DNA from: Pseudomonas sp. NCCP-436
GTDB lineage: Bacteria; Pseudomonadota; Gammaproteobacteria; Pseudomonadales; Pseudomonadaceae
NCBI RefSeq assembly: GCF_019656335.1
Contig: NZ_BPLZ01000004.1
Coordinates: forward strand, 186,001 to 250,000
Direction: 5' to 3'
DNA: 64,000 nt
The notes below the pieces were generated by a model that was not told the DNA's origin, did no database searches, and saw only the letters and a list, made by a program, of their open reading frames with translations. The position numbers and the translations under genes were made by a program. Below, one piece after another: positions 19,557-29,244 of this stretch. The stretch's first letter is position 1, and the number at the start of each line of letters is the position of its first letter.

Positions 19557-20777
19557 ATGCGTCGTGTCGTGATCACCGGTCTGGGCATCGTTTCCTGCCT
19601 GGGCAATGACAAAGAAGCCGTTGCCAACAGCCTCCGCGCAGGCAAATCCGGCATTCGCTTCAACCCCTCCTATGCCGAAATGGGCCTGCGCAGCCAGGTT
19701 TCCGGCTCGGTCAACCTGAATCTGGAAGAGCTGATCGACCGCAAGTTGTTCCGCTTCATGGGCGACGCAGCAGCCTACGCCTATCTAGCGATGGAACAGG
19801 CCGTCAAGGATTCGGGGCTGAGCGAGGAGCAGGTTTCCAATCCGCGCACCGGCCTGATCGCCGGCTCCGGTGGTGCTTCCACCCTGAACCAGATGGAAGC
19901 CATCGACACTCTGCGCGAAAAGGGCGTCAAGCGCGTAGGTCCGTATCGCGTTACCCGCACCATGGGCAGCACCGTTTCCGCCTGCCTGGCCACGCCGTTC
20001 AAAATCAAGGGCGTGAACTACTCGATTTCCTCGGCCTGCGCCACCAGCGCCCACTGCATCGGCAATGCCGTCGAACAGATCCAGCTTGGCAAGCAGGACA
20101 TCATCTTCGCCGGCGGCGGCGAAGAAGAGCATTGGAGCCAGAGCTGCCTGTTCGATGCCATGGGCGCCCTCTCCACCCAATACAACGACACCCCGGAGCG
20201 CGCCTCGCGTGCCTACGATGCCAAGCGTGACGGTTTCGTCATCGCAGGTGGTGGCGGCATGGTAGTGGTCGAAGAGCTGGAGCATGCTCTGGCTCGCGGC
20301 GCCAAGATCTACGCCGAGATCGTCGGCTACGGCGCCACCTCCGACGGCTACGACATGGTTGCCCCGAGCGGTGAAGGCGCCATCCGCTGCATGCAGCAAG
20401 CCCTCGCCACCGTCGACACCCCGATCGACTACCTGAACACCCATGGCACCTCCACCCCGGTCGGCGACGTCGCCGAAATTCGTGGCATCCGTGAAGTGTT
20501 CGGCGACAAGGCCCCGCTGATCAGCTCGACCAAGAGCCTGTCTGGCCACAGCTTGGGCGCCGCCGGCGTGCAAGAAGCGATTTACTGCATGCTGATGATG
20601 GAAGGCAACTTCATCGCTGCCTCGGCCAACATCGATGAACTCGACCCTGAAGTGGCCGACATGCCCATCCAACTCAGCACCGTTGAGAACGCCAAGCTCG
20701 ACACCGTGATGAGCAACAGCTTCGGCTTTGGCGGCACCAACGCCACCCTCGTGCTCAAGCGCTGGACCGGCAAGTAA
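19557..20777 (+). CDS. fabB: Beta-ketoacyl-ACP synthase I
   Basis: The 406-residue condensing enzyme shows the Cys-His-His set: [12 protein letters not shown] (nucleophile), [11 protein letters not shown] and [11 protein letters not shown], plus the C-terminal [12 protein letters not shown]. FabB elongates the cis-3-decenoyl-ACP made by FabA. The ATG at 19557 has AAGGA seven bases upstream and gives the family start [10 protein letters not shown]; a TTG six bases earlier is not needed. Codon use is strongly biased, as in highly expressed genes. Confidence 0.97.
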   Translation: MRRVVITGLGIVSCLGNDKEAVANSLRAGKSGIRFNPSYAEMGLRSQVSGSVNLNLEELIDRKLFRFMGDAAAYAYLAMEQAVKDSGLSEEQVSNPRTGLIAGSGGASTLNQMEAIDTLREKGVKRVGPYRVTRTMGSTVSACLATPFKIKGVNYSISSACATSAHCIGNAVEQIQLGKQDIIFAGGGEEEHWSQSCLFDAMGALSTQYNDTPERASRAYDAKRDGFVIAGGGGMVVVEELEHALARGAKIYAEIVGYGATSDGYDMVAPSGEGAIRCMQQALATVDTPIDYLNTHGTSTPVGDVAEIRGIREVFGDKAPLISSTKSLSGHSLGAAGVQEAIYCMLMMEGNFIAASANIDELDPEVADMPIQLSTVENAKLDTVMSNSFGFGGTNATLVLKRWTGK

Positions 20778-20933
20778 CCGCTCCTTATCGCGGCGTCGGT
20801 GTGCAACAGCAGCCGGCGCCGCTCATAAGCGCTACAGGGCTAACGCCCTTCTCTCGGCACCGTTTGTACACCACGGGTAATGGCCGTTGCCTGCTCACTG
20901 CCACGAAACAACTATGCCGCACCGCCAACACAC

Positions 20934-21965
20934 CTAATCCAGTCCCAGATCGGCCCTTACCCGGCGCGGAAGCACGGCAAGGAAGTTGTCATGGGCCACC
21001 TTCTGCGCCACATCCTCCGGCAAGGCATCGAGAAACGGCTCAAAACCTTTCATGTAGTCCCCCAGGCTGGCAAAACGGCCCACCACGTCAGAGCCCAGCA
21101 TGAAGCGCTGCGGATAGCTGCTGACCAGATGCACCCAGTCAGGATCAGGCCGCCCCCGTTCATCCAGCAGGTAGGGACGCAAAACCGTCCACGAAAGATC
21201 CACATAGAGATTGGGGTACTGGCCGAGCATCCGCTCCAGGGTTTCCCGGAGGAATTCCAGCTTCTCCTGATGCCGGTGAATCTCGGCACTGGTGCCGGCA
21301 TGGGCCCAGATAAAGCGCACGTGCGGATGATTACGCAACGGCTCCTCGATCTCTGCCAGATACAGCGGTTCACGCTCTCGCTTGGAGGTAATGTTCGAAT
21401 GCAGCATGACTGGCAGGTCGAACTCGGCTGCCAGATGAAATACCCGCGCCAGGGCCTCATTGCTTGCCCGTGGCGCACTGCCGTGGATCAGGGCAGTAAG
21501 GTCATCGTGACGGGTGAAAATCTCGCCAATGCCCTGCCAAAGACCGGGATCCAGCTCCAGCATTCGGCGGATATGCGCATCGGCGTTCATGTCATTGGGG
21601 TTGAAACCGGACAAAAATGGATGAAAGCGCCGACGCTGCTCTGCCGGCAGACGCTTGTAAGCCGCCGCAACAAATACGTCGGTAGCACTGTACCAGTAGG
21701 CATTGGCATCATCGCCAGCGTAGTAACGCGGACGTTTGGGCTCGTCCTCGTCCCACTTCTTGACCACGGGTATTCCGGAGAGCATCACATGCTCAACGTT
21801 GCTCTCGGCCATCTTTTCCAGTAGCTCGTCCATCCCGGCCGTTTCCTGGAAGAAATCGACATAGTGCAAATGGGCATCGCTGTAGCGGTATTCACGGGCC
21901 TGGGCAGCCCCTGCCAACACCGCGCATAACGCAAGCAGCCAGGGCAGTCGTCGGGATCGGAACAA
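20934..21965 (-). CDS. Exported amidohydrolase-like TIM-barrel protein
   Basis: The 343-residue protein begins with a Sec signal peptide (MFRSRRLPWLLALCAVLAGAAQA). The mature part has amidohydrolase-superfamily metal motifs: DAHLHY near the start of the barrel, LPVMLHSN, FIWAHAG and a late Asp in MLGSDVVG. It is therefore likely a periplasmic metal-dependent hydrolase or decarboxylase of the amidohydrolase_2 type; the substrate cannot be told. It is convergent with fabB and divergent from the OsmC gene. Confidence 0.82.
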   Translation of the reverse strand: MFRSRRLPWLLALCAVLAGAAQAREYRYSDAHLHYVDFFQETAGMDELLEKMAESNVEHVMLSGIPVVKKWDEDEPKRPRYYAGDDANAYWYSATDVFVAAAYKRLPAEQRRRFHPFLSGFNPNDMNADAHIRRMLELDPGLWQGIGEIFTRHDDLTALIHGSAPRASNEALARVFHLAAEFDLPVMLHSNITSKREREPLYLAEIEEPLRNHPHVRFIWAHAGTSAEIHRHQEKLEFLRETLERMLGQYPNLYVDLSWTVLRPYLLDERGRPDPDWVHLVSSYPQRFMLGSDVVGRFASLGDYMKGFEPFLDALPEDVAQKVAHDNFLAVLPRRVRADLGLD

Positions 21966-22229
21966 AGCAGATTCTCCTGAGGGCTATGAGCAGCATAGAC
22001 CGCCCGGCAAAGCCGCAAGTTCGCTCATTGCCCTTCAGGGCCAACTCCGGGGCAACGTCCTGCACACTTATTCGCCAGGAGGAAGCGGCCCCTACAAGCA
22101 CAACTCCCATGCAGAAGCTCCGTCCCAAGGCAAACGGCACTCACCTCCTGCCAACCACTTTGCTGCTGGTATCCCCAGATACGCTGAGCTAGGCTGGCGG
22201 CATTGTCATTACATATCAGGGAAGACGCC

Positions 22230-22631
22230 ATGATCCGTATCCACACTCGCCAGGGGCTGCAACACCAGATCGAAATCGGCCCGCACCACCTGCTTGGCGA
22301 CGTATCCCCGGAACTCGGTGGCGACGGAAGCGGCCCTGATCCACATGACCTGTTCGACGCCGCACTAGGCACCTGCAAGGCCATGACCCTGCTGCTCTAC
22401 GCCCGCCAGCGCAAGATTCCGCTGGAAGGCGTCGAGGTTCACGTCGAGCGTGATGACAGCGCAGAACGTACCGGCCATTACCACCTGCTGGTGGAACTCA
22501 CTCTCAACGGAGCCCTGGATGAAGCCCAGAGCCAACAACTGCTGCGCATTGCCGACCGCTGTCCTATACACAAGCTGATGACCAGCAGCGAAATCCAGGT
22601 AGATACCCGCCTGAATGGAGCTACCCCATGA
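22230..22631 (+). CDS. OsmC family protein (peroxiredoxin-like)
   Basis: The 133-residue protein has the two conserved OsmC/Ohr-family cysteines, in ALGTCKAMTLLLYA and ADRCPIHKLM, the second spaced as in the YhfA/OsmC branch. OsmC proteins are thiol-dependent peroxidases. The ATG at 22230 has AGGGAAG upstream; the earlier TTG in frame lacks one. Its stop overlaps the start of the pirin gene (ATGA), so the pair is coupled. Confidence 0.88.
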   Translation: MIRIHTRQGLQHQIEIGPHHLLGDVSPELGGDGSGPDPHDLFDAALGTCKAMTLLLYARQRKIPLEGVEVHVERDDSAERTGHYHLLVELTLNGALDEAQSQQLLRIADRCPIHKLMTSSEIQVDTRLNGATP

Positions 22632-23488
22632 GCAAAACGCTACTGATTCGCCCCCGTATGGAAACCCTCAGCGGCCAGCCAATCCTGCGTCCGCTTCCCT
22701 CCGCAGGCGCACGCAGCATAGGCCCTTTCGTTTTCTTCGATCACATGCTGGAACGGGAGTATTGCTCCGGCAGCGGCATGAACATCGCGCAGCATCCGCA
22801 CATCGGCCTTTCTACTCTTACCTACCTGTTCGAAGGGCAACTGCAGCACAAGGACAGCCTCGGCTCGGATCAACTTGTCGCCGCTGGTGACGTCAGCTGG
22901 ATGACAGCAGGACGCGGCGTGGCCCACGTTGAACGCACGCCTGCTGAACAGTTGCAGCAGGACAAGCGCCTACACGGCCTGCAGGTATGGCTGGCGTTGC
23001 CACAAGCGCAGGAAGAATGCGAACCGGCCTACAGCTTTCATCCAGCCGATAGTCTGCCTCGGTATGACAGCCTGGGAGTGCAGATCATCCTGATCGCCGG
23101 CAGCGGCTTCTGCCTCGAATCACCGGTGCCAGTGCATTCACCGACCCTTTATGCCCTGCTGCAACTGTCGGCCGGGGCCAGCCTGACAATCCCCGACGAA
23201 TACACTGAGCGTGCGCTCTATCTGATCGACGGCGAGGCAGAGCTGGACGGTGAGTCGCTGCCGCCCAACCATCTGGCGATCATTCCGGCAAACACTACTC
23301 CCCTGTTGACGGCTTGCACGAAATGCCACCTGGCACTGATCGGTGGAGAAGCTCTCGGCCCACGGAGGATGAACTGGAACTTCGTGGCCAGTAATGAGCA
23401 ATTGATCGAACAGGCCAGACAACGCTGGGCCGCCGGAGAATGGCCTGTAGTGCCGGGCGAAACCACACGTATCGAACTGCCGCGCTGA
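22628..23488 (+). CDS. Pirin family protein
   Basis: The 286-residue bicupin has the pirin metal-binding block NIAQHPHIGLSTLTYLFEG (about residues 53-71) and GRGVAHVER (about 99-107), with FVFFDHM near residue 32. Pirins bind iron or other metals; some bacterial members act as quercetin 2,3-dioxygenases, others bind metabolic enzymes. The function here is not predictable. It overlaps the OsmC gene and runs convergent to the polysaccharide locus. Confidence 0.9.
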   Translation: MSKTLLIRPRMETLSGQPILRPLPSAGARSIGPFVFFDHMLEREYCSGSGMNIAQHPHIGLSTLTYLFEGQLQHKDSLGSDQLVAAGDVSWMTAGRGVAHVERTPAEQLQQDKRLHGLQVWLALPQAQEECEPAYSFHPADSLPRYDSLGVQIILIAGSGFCLESPVPVHSPTLYALLQLSAGASLTIPDEYTERALYLIDGEAELDGESLPPNHLAIIPANTTPLLTACTKCHLALIGGEALGPRRMNWNFVASNEQLIEQARQRWAAGEWPVVPGETTRIELPR

Positions 23489-23539
23489 ACACCCGTTCGC
23501 CCCAGGGTGCGGTTTCTCACGAAGCAAGCAGCAGCGCTG

Positions 23540-25579
23540 TCAGACATCGAAGCGCTGGCGCTGGTACATACAGTCGACAATCTCTCCCTCCGGCCGATAG
23601 CCATTGACAGTCTGTCGCAACAGTTGGCGAACTCGGCCGTAGTCATCCTCCTTCAGGGCATCCAGCAGCGCCTGAAGTACCTGCTTGAACTCCTCCCAGG
23701 AAAGCATCTCCTCGTTGGCGCGCATGATCATCGGGTGATCGGTTTTGCTCACGTTATCGCCGATCAGCAGCTCTTCATAGAGTTTCTCACCCGGCCTCAA
23801 ACCGCTGAACTCGATGGCGATATCGCCCTGCGGGTTGCGCTCGGAACGAATGCTCAGACCGCTCAGGTGAATCATCTTCTCGGCCAGATCGAGAATCTTG
23901 ACCGGCTGCCCCATGTCCAGCACGAATACCTCACCGCCCTGCCCCATGGCTCCGGCCTGAATCACCAGCTGCGCCGCTTCCGGAATGGTCATGAAGTAAC
24001 GGGTGATATTAGGATGAGTGACGGTAACCGGACCGCCCATACGTATCTGCTCATGAAATAGCGGGATTACCGAACCGGATGACCCCAGCACATTGCCGAA
24101 GCGCACCATATTGAAGCGGGTCTTGTTAACCCGATGCACCCCGCCTTCACCAAAGGCCACTGGTGCCGGCTCACGGCTCAGCGCCTGCAGAATCATCTCT
24201 GCCAGCCGCTTGGTGCTACCCATCACATTGGTCGGGCGCACGGCTTTGTCAGTGGAGATCAGCACAAAGTGATCTACCCCGGCCTGAATCGCCGCCTGGG
24301 CCGCATACAACGTTCCCATCACGTTGTTCAGCACCCCTTCGGCGATGTTGTACTCCACCATCGGCACATGCTTGTAAGCCGCAGCGTGATAAACAGTATT
24401 GACCTGCCAGGCCCGCATCACCTCGAGTAGCCGATCGGCATCGCGCACCGAACCAAGCACCGGCAGCAATTTCACGGACAGATACTCGCGCTGGATCAGC
24501 CGCTCCAGTTCGGCATGAATGGTGTAGAGGTTGAATTCGGAATGATCGAACAGCACCAATGAACGGGATCCGCCCATCACAATCTGTCGACACAGCTCGG
24601 CACCGATCGACCCACCGGCTCCGGTCACCATCACCACCTGGTCGCGGATACAGCGCTCCAGCAGGCGCTGATCCGGCGGTACCGGATCGCGCCCCAGCAG
24701 GTCGGCAATGTCGACCTCCTGCAGGTCGTCTACCTTGACCCGCCCGTTGGCCAGATCCATAAAACCGGGCACCGTGCGCACATGCAGCGGAAACTGCTCA
24801 AGATGCTCAAGAATCTCCCGCCGCCTACCCCGGGATAGGGAAGGCACCGCCAGTAGAATCTGCTGAGCACCGGTCTCTTCGATCATCTGCTGGATATGCT
24901 TGGGCTTATACACCTGCAAGCCGGCAATGATTCGCGTGGCAATGTTGTCATCGTCATCGACAAAGGCCACCGGCTGGATCGAGCGGCCCATACGCAGGGC
25001 TGCCACCAGCTGGTTGCCGGCAGCACCTGCACCGTATATGGCCACTCGCGGCAACGTTCCGGTACGGCTGCCATGGATGAACGGCACCTGGCGCGCCGCC
25101 ACGTACCAGTCGCCCATGAAAAACTGCCGCATCAGCAGCCGCAGGCCACCGATCAACACCAGGCTCAGCCACCAGTAGTTGACCACCAGAGAACGAGGCA
25201 CCAGCGCCGGTGGCTCGCGGTACCAGTAAACGGCCAGCGCCAGTGTTAGTGACGCCAGAGACACCGCCTTGAAGATGGCAATCAGCGCATCGTTGCCGAA
25301 ATAGCGCATTACCGCCCGGTACATGCCCAGACGAATAAAGTAGGGAATCGCCAGCACCGGTGCTACAGCGAACAACCAGAGATGGTCGCCCAGTGGATCG
25401 ATACGCTTGTCAAACCCCAACCGCACCACGAACGCCAGCCATAGAGCCAGCCAGACCAGAACAACATCCACCGCCACCTGCAACAGGCGCTTGTAGCGTC
25501 GCGGAAGCCTGATCAGCGCCTTGCGCACCCTTTGCGCCAAACGATCTTCCGGACCTACCGATCGCGAGTTCGCAGTCAT
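23540..25579 (-). CDS. wbpM: UDP-N-acetylglucosamine 4,6-dehydratase, WbpM/PglF type
   Basis: The 679-residue protein has four N-terminal membrane helices, a first Rossmann-like domain (GAGAAGNQLV near residue 185) and a catalytic SDR domain with VTGAGGSIGAEL near residue 318. The active site has the Met variant MGSTK near 450 in place of the usual Tyr-x-x-x-Lys, as known for WbpM. It makes UDP-2-acetamido-2,6-dideoxy-4-keto-hexose for FucNAc or QuiNAc. It is the last gene of the leftward locus, as wbpM is in P. aeruginosa O-antigen clusters. Confidence 0.94.
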   Translation of the reverse strand: MTANSRSVGPEDRLAQRVRKALIRLPRRYKRLLQVAVDVVLVWLALWLAFVVRLGFDKRIDPLGDHLWLFAVAPVLAIPYFIRLGMYRAVMRYFGNDALIAIFKAVSLASLTLALAVYWYREPPALVPRSLVVNYWWLSLVLIGGLRLLMRQFFMGDWYVAARQVPFIHGSRTGTLPRVAIYGAGAAGNQLVAALRMGRSIQPVAFVDDDDNIATRIIAGLQVYKPKHIQQMIEETGAQQILLAVPSLSRGRRREILEHLEQFPLHVRTVPGFMDLANGRVKVDDLQEVDIADLLGRDPVPPDQRLLERCIRDQVVMVTGAGGSIGAELCRQIVMGGSRSLVLFDHSEFNLYTIHAELERLIQREYLSVKLLPVLGSVRDADRLLEVMRAWQVNTVYHAAAYKHVPMVEYNIAEGVLNNVMGTLYAAQAAIQAGVDHFVLISTDKAVRPTNVMGSTKRLAEMILQALSREPAPVAFGEGGVHRVNKTRFNMVRFGNVLGSSGSVIPLFHEQIRMGGPVTVTHPNITRYFMTIPEAAQLVIQAGAMGQGGEVFVLDMGQPVKILDLAEKMIHLSGLSIRSERNPQGDIAIEFSGLRPGEKLYEELLIGDNVSKTDHPMIMRANEEMLSWEEFKQVLQALLDALKEDDYGRVRQLLRQTVNGYRPEGEIVDCMYQRQRFDV

Positions 25580-25627
25580 ATCTCTTCATCCATCCACATC
25601 ACGCCAGGCACCACAGGGGCATCCGTA

Positions 25628-26635
25628 TCATTCGGCCGCACCAGCTCTGAAGCGCCACGCCAGCCAGCCCAGTGGTACATAGGCCAGCACCAGCCCAGCC
25701 AGTCCTGGCACATATCCCAGTGCTACCGCAACAGCCAGGGGCAACAGCCACAACAGGTTGATCACTGCCACAGCGAGCGTTACCGGCAAGTGCCGACGAA
25801 AACGACGGGAAGCGAACTGATAGGCATGACTACGATGTGCCTCATAGACCCGCTCCCCTCTTATCAGACGATGCACCACTGTCCAGGTCGCATCCACCAC
25901 AAACACCCCCAGCAAAATCAGCCAGGCCCAAAGCAGCTCACTGTCCAGCCAGGCAGCCTGCAAGGCCAATGCTCCCAGCATCAGGCCGAGAAAACCGCTG
26001 CCCGCGTCCCCCATAAAAATGCGCGCAGGAGGGAAATTCCAGTACAGGAACCCGGCCACTGCAACTCCAAGCGACAAAGGGAGCCACAACAATGCCGATT
26101 GGCCGAGCAGCAGATACAGCAGCGCACCACCTGAGCATGCACAAATCGCCTCCACTGCAGCGATGCCATCAATGCCGTCCATGAAGTTGTAGAGGTTGAG
26201 CAGCCATACCAGACCGAACAGCGCCAAACCGTGTCCCAACCACCCCAGATCAAGGCTCAACCCAGCCAATGCAAGCGGTGGTAACCCGCCCAACCATACA
26301 AGCACCCAGCCTGCCGCAACGAAGTGCCCCAGCAAACGCCAGCGCGCCGCCACATGACCGTGATCATCGAGAAACCCCAGTAAGGCAATCCAGGCCCCTC
26401 CGCCGCACAGCGCCCACATCACAGACAAGGGCAAAAACCCCTCCAGCATCAGCACTGGTAGCAGGGCGAGAAATACCAGCACGATCGCCATCCCGCCGCC
26501 TCGTGGCGTCGGAACCGCATGGGAGCTGCGCGCATTGGGTACATCCAGCAACTGGCGCTTCAGCGCATAACAGCGCATCCAGGCAGTCAGCCCCCACGAA
26601 GCCAACAGAGCGCCGGCCAAGCACAGGCCGATCAT
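25628..26635 (-). CDS. wbpL: Undecaprenyl-phosphate sugar-1-phosphate transferase, WbpL/WecA type
   Basis: The 335-residue integral membrane protein has about ten helices and the family motifs: HAVPTPRGGG near residue 45, NLYNFMDGIDG near residue 147 and FMGDAGSGFLGL near residue 200. Such enzymes start glycan synthesis by moving a HexNAc-1-phosphate to undecaprenyl phosphate. With wbpM and the SDR next to it, FucNAc- or QuiNAc-1-phosphate is the likely substrate. It overlaps the SDR gene by four bases. Confidence 0.92.
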   Translation of the reverse strand: MIGLCLAGALLASWGLTAWMRCYALKRQLLDVPNARSSHAVPTPRGGGMAIVLVFLALLPVLMLEGFLPLSVMWALCGGGAWIALLGFLDDHGHVAARWRLLGHFVAAGWVLVWLGGLPPLALAGLSLDLGWLGHGLALFGLVWLLNLYNFMDGIDGIAAVEAICACSGGALLYLLLGQSALLWLPLSLGVAVAGFLYWNFPPARIFMGDAGSGFLGLMLGALALQAAWLDSELLWAWLILLGVFVVDATWTVVHRLIRGERVYEAHRSHAYQFASRRFRRHLPVTLAVAVINLLWLLPLAVAVALGYVPGLAGLVLAYVPLGWLAWRFRAGAAE

Positions 26636-27594
26636 CGACCACTCCCCTTTAGAAAATCGCTGACAGTGGCATGCAGGCCCTCATCCACGTCCAGCGGCGC
26701 ACGCCACCCCAGCAGCACCCGCGCTTTGCGACTGTCCACCAGCAATTCGCCACACAGACGCTGCGCGGCAGCACTCTGCCCGACCAGATACAGACCGGCT
26801 GCCAGCCAACTGGCAGGCACTGGCACCAGCCAGGAACGCACGCCCATTGCAGCCGCCAGCTTTTGCACCAACTCGGTCACCGAAAGATCCCTGTCATCGC
26901 TGAGCACAAAGCACTGATTGGCTGCCTGAGGATGTTCGACGCAACAGGCAAGAAAATCGGCCAGGTTGTTCAGCGCCACCAGACTGCGCCGATTGGACAA
27001 GCCCCCCAAAGGCAAGGGATGCGCACGCTGCAGCAACTGCATCAACCGGCGGAAATTGGCGCGCACGCCCGGCCCGTAAACCAGCGGCGGGCGAACCACT
27101 ACCCACTCCATGCCTCGGGCCCGGCAGAATGTTTCAACCAACTGCTCCGCAGCCAGCTTCGATCGGCCGTAGGCGTCTACCGGGTTGGGCGCATCCAGTT
27201 CGGAAAAGGGCCGCCCGGGCGGACTGACCTCGCCATTGACCTTGATGGAACTGACCAGCACGAAGCGCCGAACACCGGCAACGGCAGCGGCCTCCAGCAG
27301 AGCCTGCGTACCTTCGACATTGACGGAAGCAAAGGCTGCATCAGGATCGACAGCCTGCTCATCCATCACATGAACACGAGCCGCCGCATGCACCACCACA
27401 TCCACATCTTCCAGTACAGATGCATCGACCGAGCCTTCGGCCAGATCCCCAAGCACGCGAGACTCAAAGACCATGGAAGCTGTCGATTCCGGGCTACGAA
27501 CCCCGGCGATGGGAACCACGGCCGCCCGCTGAGCCAGGCAGCGCAACACTGCCGAGCCCACCAGCCCGTTTCCCCCCGAGACCAACACCCGCAT
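26632..27594 (-). CDS. NAD-dependent epimerase/dehydratase (WbpV/WbpK-like C4 reductase)
   Basis: The 320-residue SDR starts with the Rossmann motif VSGGNGLVGSAVL and has the catalytic Ser region VLVSSIKVNGE and YGRSKLAAE (Tyr-x-x-x-Lys) near residue 145. The order SDR-wbpL-wbpM is that of P. aeruginosa clusters in which WbpV or WbpK reduces the 4-keto product of WbpM to UDP-QuiNAc or UDP-FucNAc. Stereochemistry cannot be inferred. ATG at 27594 has GGAG five bases upstream; ATG at 27606 is an alternative. Confidence 0.85.
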   Translation of the reverse strand: MRVLVSGGNGLVGSAVLRCLAQRAAVVPIAGVRSPESTASMVFESRVLGDLAEGSVDASVLEDVDVVVHAAARVHVMDEQAVDPDAAFASVNVEGTQALLEAAAVAGVRRFVLVSSIKVNGEVSPPGRPFSELDAPNPVDAYGRSKLAAEQLVETFCRARGMEWVVVRPPLVYGPGVRANFRRLMQLLQRAHPLPLGGLSNRRSLVALNNLADFLACCVEHPQAANQCFVLSDDRDLSVTELVQKLAAAMGVRSWLVPVPASWLAAGLYLVGQSAAAQRLCGELLVDSRKARVLLGWRAPLDVDEGLHATVSDFLKGSGR

Positions 27595-27740
27595 CAGCTC
27601 TCCCATGATTCCTTGGCAGATCGAACCCGTCGCCTGAGCTTTCCATTACGCCTAGCCAGTAGGTGCCTGCTCCGAGGCGAACCACTCCAACGTCCTGCGC
27701 ATATATTCACTACGAGAGCGCAACTTCCACAGAGCAGAAG

Positions 27741-28181
27741 TCAACCACCGGTACGTACGTTGAAAATTACCCGGGCCAGATCCTTCACATTTTTCTGTGC
27801 CCGGTAATCGGCAGTGATCAACGGCAGGCCTTTGCCCCGATAGGTCACCTGGAAACGCTCCGGTGTGTCATTCCGTACTTGGCGCACATAACCGCGTCGC
27901 GCCAGATCAGCGAAAGTCAGAGACTCCAGTTCCATCAGACTCTTCGACGACTCCACCACATAGCGATCGGTCACGTCCTTGCCCTTGCGAATCAACTCAT
28001 AACGCACTATCTGCCCCTCGATAGGCAGCACGTCGCCGTCCTTGAGCACAATCCCGTTACGCTGGAAGGCTTGGGTCACCTGAGTCGAATCTGCCTCCTG
28101 CACCGTCGAAGGCGCATTGGCTCCATCACAACCGGCCAGCAATGCAAGCAGCATGCAGGCCCCTATTCCTGAACGATACAA
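27741..28181 (-). CDS. Small putative lipoprotein, related to the one at 42569-43012
   Basis: The 146-residue protein most likely starts at a TTG (28181): GGGGAGGA lies six bases before it, and the product begins MYRSGIGACMLLALLAGC, a lipoprotein signal with LAGC lipobox. Its C-terminal half (GYVRQVRNDTPERFQVTYR, then LITADYR) resembles that of the lipoprotein at 42569-43012 in motif order and spacing. It lies between the uronate epimerase and the SDR inside the polysaccharide operon, so a role in envelope glycan assembly or quality control is inferred. No named domain recognised. Confidence 0.75.
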   Translation of the reverse strand: MYRSGIGACMLLALLAGCDGANAPSTVQEADSTQVTQAFQRNGIVLKDGDVLPIEGQIVRYELIRKGKDVTDRYVVESSKSLMELESLTFADLARRGYVRQVRNDTPERFQVTYRGKGLPLITADYRAQKNVKDLARVIFNVRTGG

Positions 28182-28228
28182 ATCCAATCCTCCCCAAAAC
28201 CTGTCAGGCCAATGCCCATATCCAATCG

Positions 28229-29236
28229 TCAAACTTCGTAGAAACGCCGATACCAGTGAACCAGTCGCTCCACACCCAATTCAATGGGCGTCGAAGGCGC
28301 ATAGCCAACAGCCTCCATCAGCGCGCTGACATCGGCATAGGTATGTTCGACATCCCCAGCCTGCATCGGCAGAAATTCCTTGATTGCCGTTTTGCCGAGC
28401 GCCTTCTCCAGCAATTCGATATAGCGCAACAACTCCACCGGCTGACCATTGCCGATATTGTAGATACGCCAGGGCGCCCGGCTGCTGCCACAAGTGGGCG
28501 TCAGCCCGGACCAGTCAGGATCAGGGCCTGCCGGACGATCCAGACAACGCACCACGCCCTCGACGATATCGTCGATATAAGTGAAATCCCGCCGGTGCCG
28601 GCCGTAGTTGAAGATCTTTAGCGGCCGGCCTTCAAGAATCGCGCGGATAAACAGAAAAGGCGACATGTCCGGCCGCCCCCACGGCCCATAGACAGTGAAA
28701 AAGCGCAGACCTGTGGCTGGCAGCCCATAGAGATGGCTGTAGGAATGCGCGATCAGTTCGTTAGCCTTCTTGGTCGCGGCATAAAGCGATACAGGGTGAT
28801 CGACATTGTCGTCTACCCGAAACGGCATGCTTTCGTTAGCCCCGTATACCGAACTGGAAGAAGCGAATACCAGATGCTCCACCGCCCGCCGGCGACAACC
28901 CTCGAGCACGTTGACGAAGCCAACCAGATTGCTGTCGACGTAGGCATGCGGGTTCTCCAGGGAATAACGCACCCCCGCCTGCGCAGCCAGGTGCACTACC
29001 CGGGTAAAGTCATGCCGCTCAAACAGCGTCGCCATCGCCTCGCGATCGGCGATGTCCAGCTGCACGAAGGTAAAGCCCGGCTCGGTCGTCAACCCGGCCA
29101 GACGCGCCTGCTTGAGGCTCACGTCGTAGTAGTCGTTCAGATTGTCGACGCCAAGCACCTCATCGCCCCGCGCCAGCAGGTAGCGACACAGATGGTAGCC
29201 GATGAAGCCGGCCGCGCCGGTTACCAGAACCTTCAT
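28229..29236 (-). CDS. UDP-glucuronate 4-epimerase-like SDR
   Basis: The 335-residue protein begins MKVLVTGAAGFIGYHLCRYL and has NDYYDVSLKQARL, typical of UDP-GlcA 4-epimerases, then SSSVYGANESMPF and YAATKKANE (Tyr-x-x-x-Lys) near residue 150, and the substrate loop FFTVYGPWGRPDM. It would convert UDP-glucuronate, made by the neighbouring dehydrogenase, to UDP-galacturonate. ATG at 29236 has GAGG at good spacing. It lies directly after ugd with a slight overlap of the frames. Confidence 0.9.
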   Translation of the reverse strand: MKVLVTGAAGFIGYHLCRYLLARGDEVLGVDNLNDYYDVSLKQARLAGLTTEPGFTFVQLDIADREAMATLFERHDFTRVVHLAAQAGVRYSLENPHAYVDSNLVGFVNVLEGCRRRAVEHLVFASSSSVYGANESMPFRVDDNVDHPVSLYAATKKANELIAHSYSHLYGLPATGLRFFTVYGPWGRPDMSPFLFIRAILEGRPLKIFNYGRHRRDFTYIDDIVEGVVRCLDRPAGPDPDWSGLTPTCGSSRAPWRIYNIGNGQPVELLRYIELLEKALGKTAIKEFLPMQAGDVEHTYADVSALMEAVGYAPSTPIELGVERLVHWYRRFYEV

Positions 29237-29244
29237 ACGCGCCC

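Noticed and set aside
20836..20849. AGGGC-TAAC-GCCCT hairpin after fabB
   Set aside because: Five-base stem with no T tract; too weak to call as a terminator.
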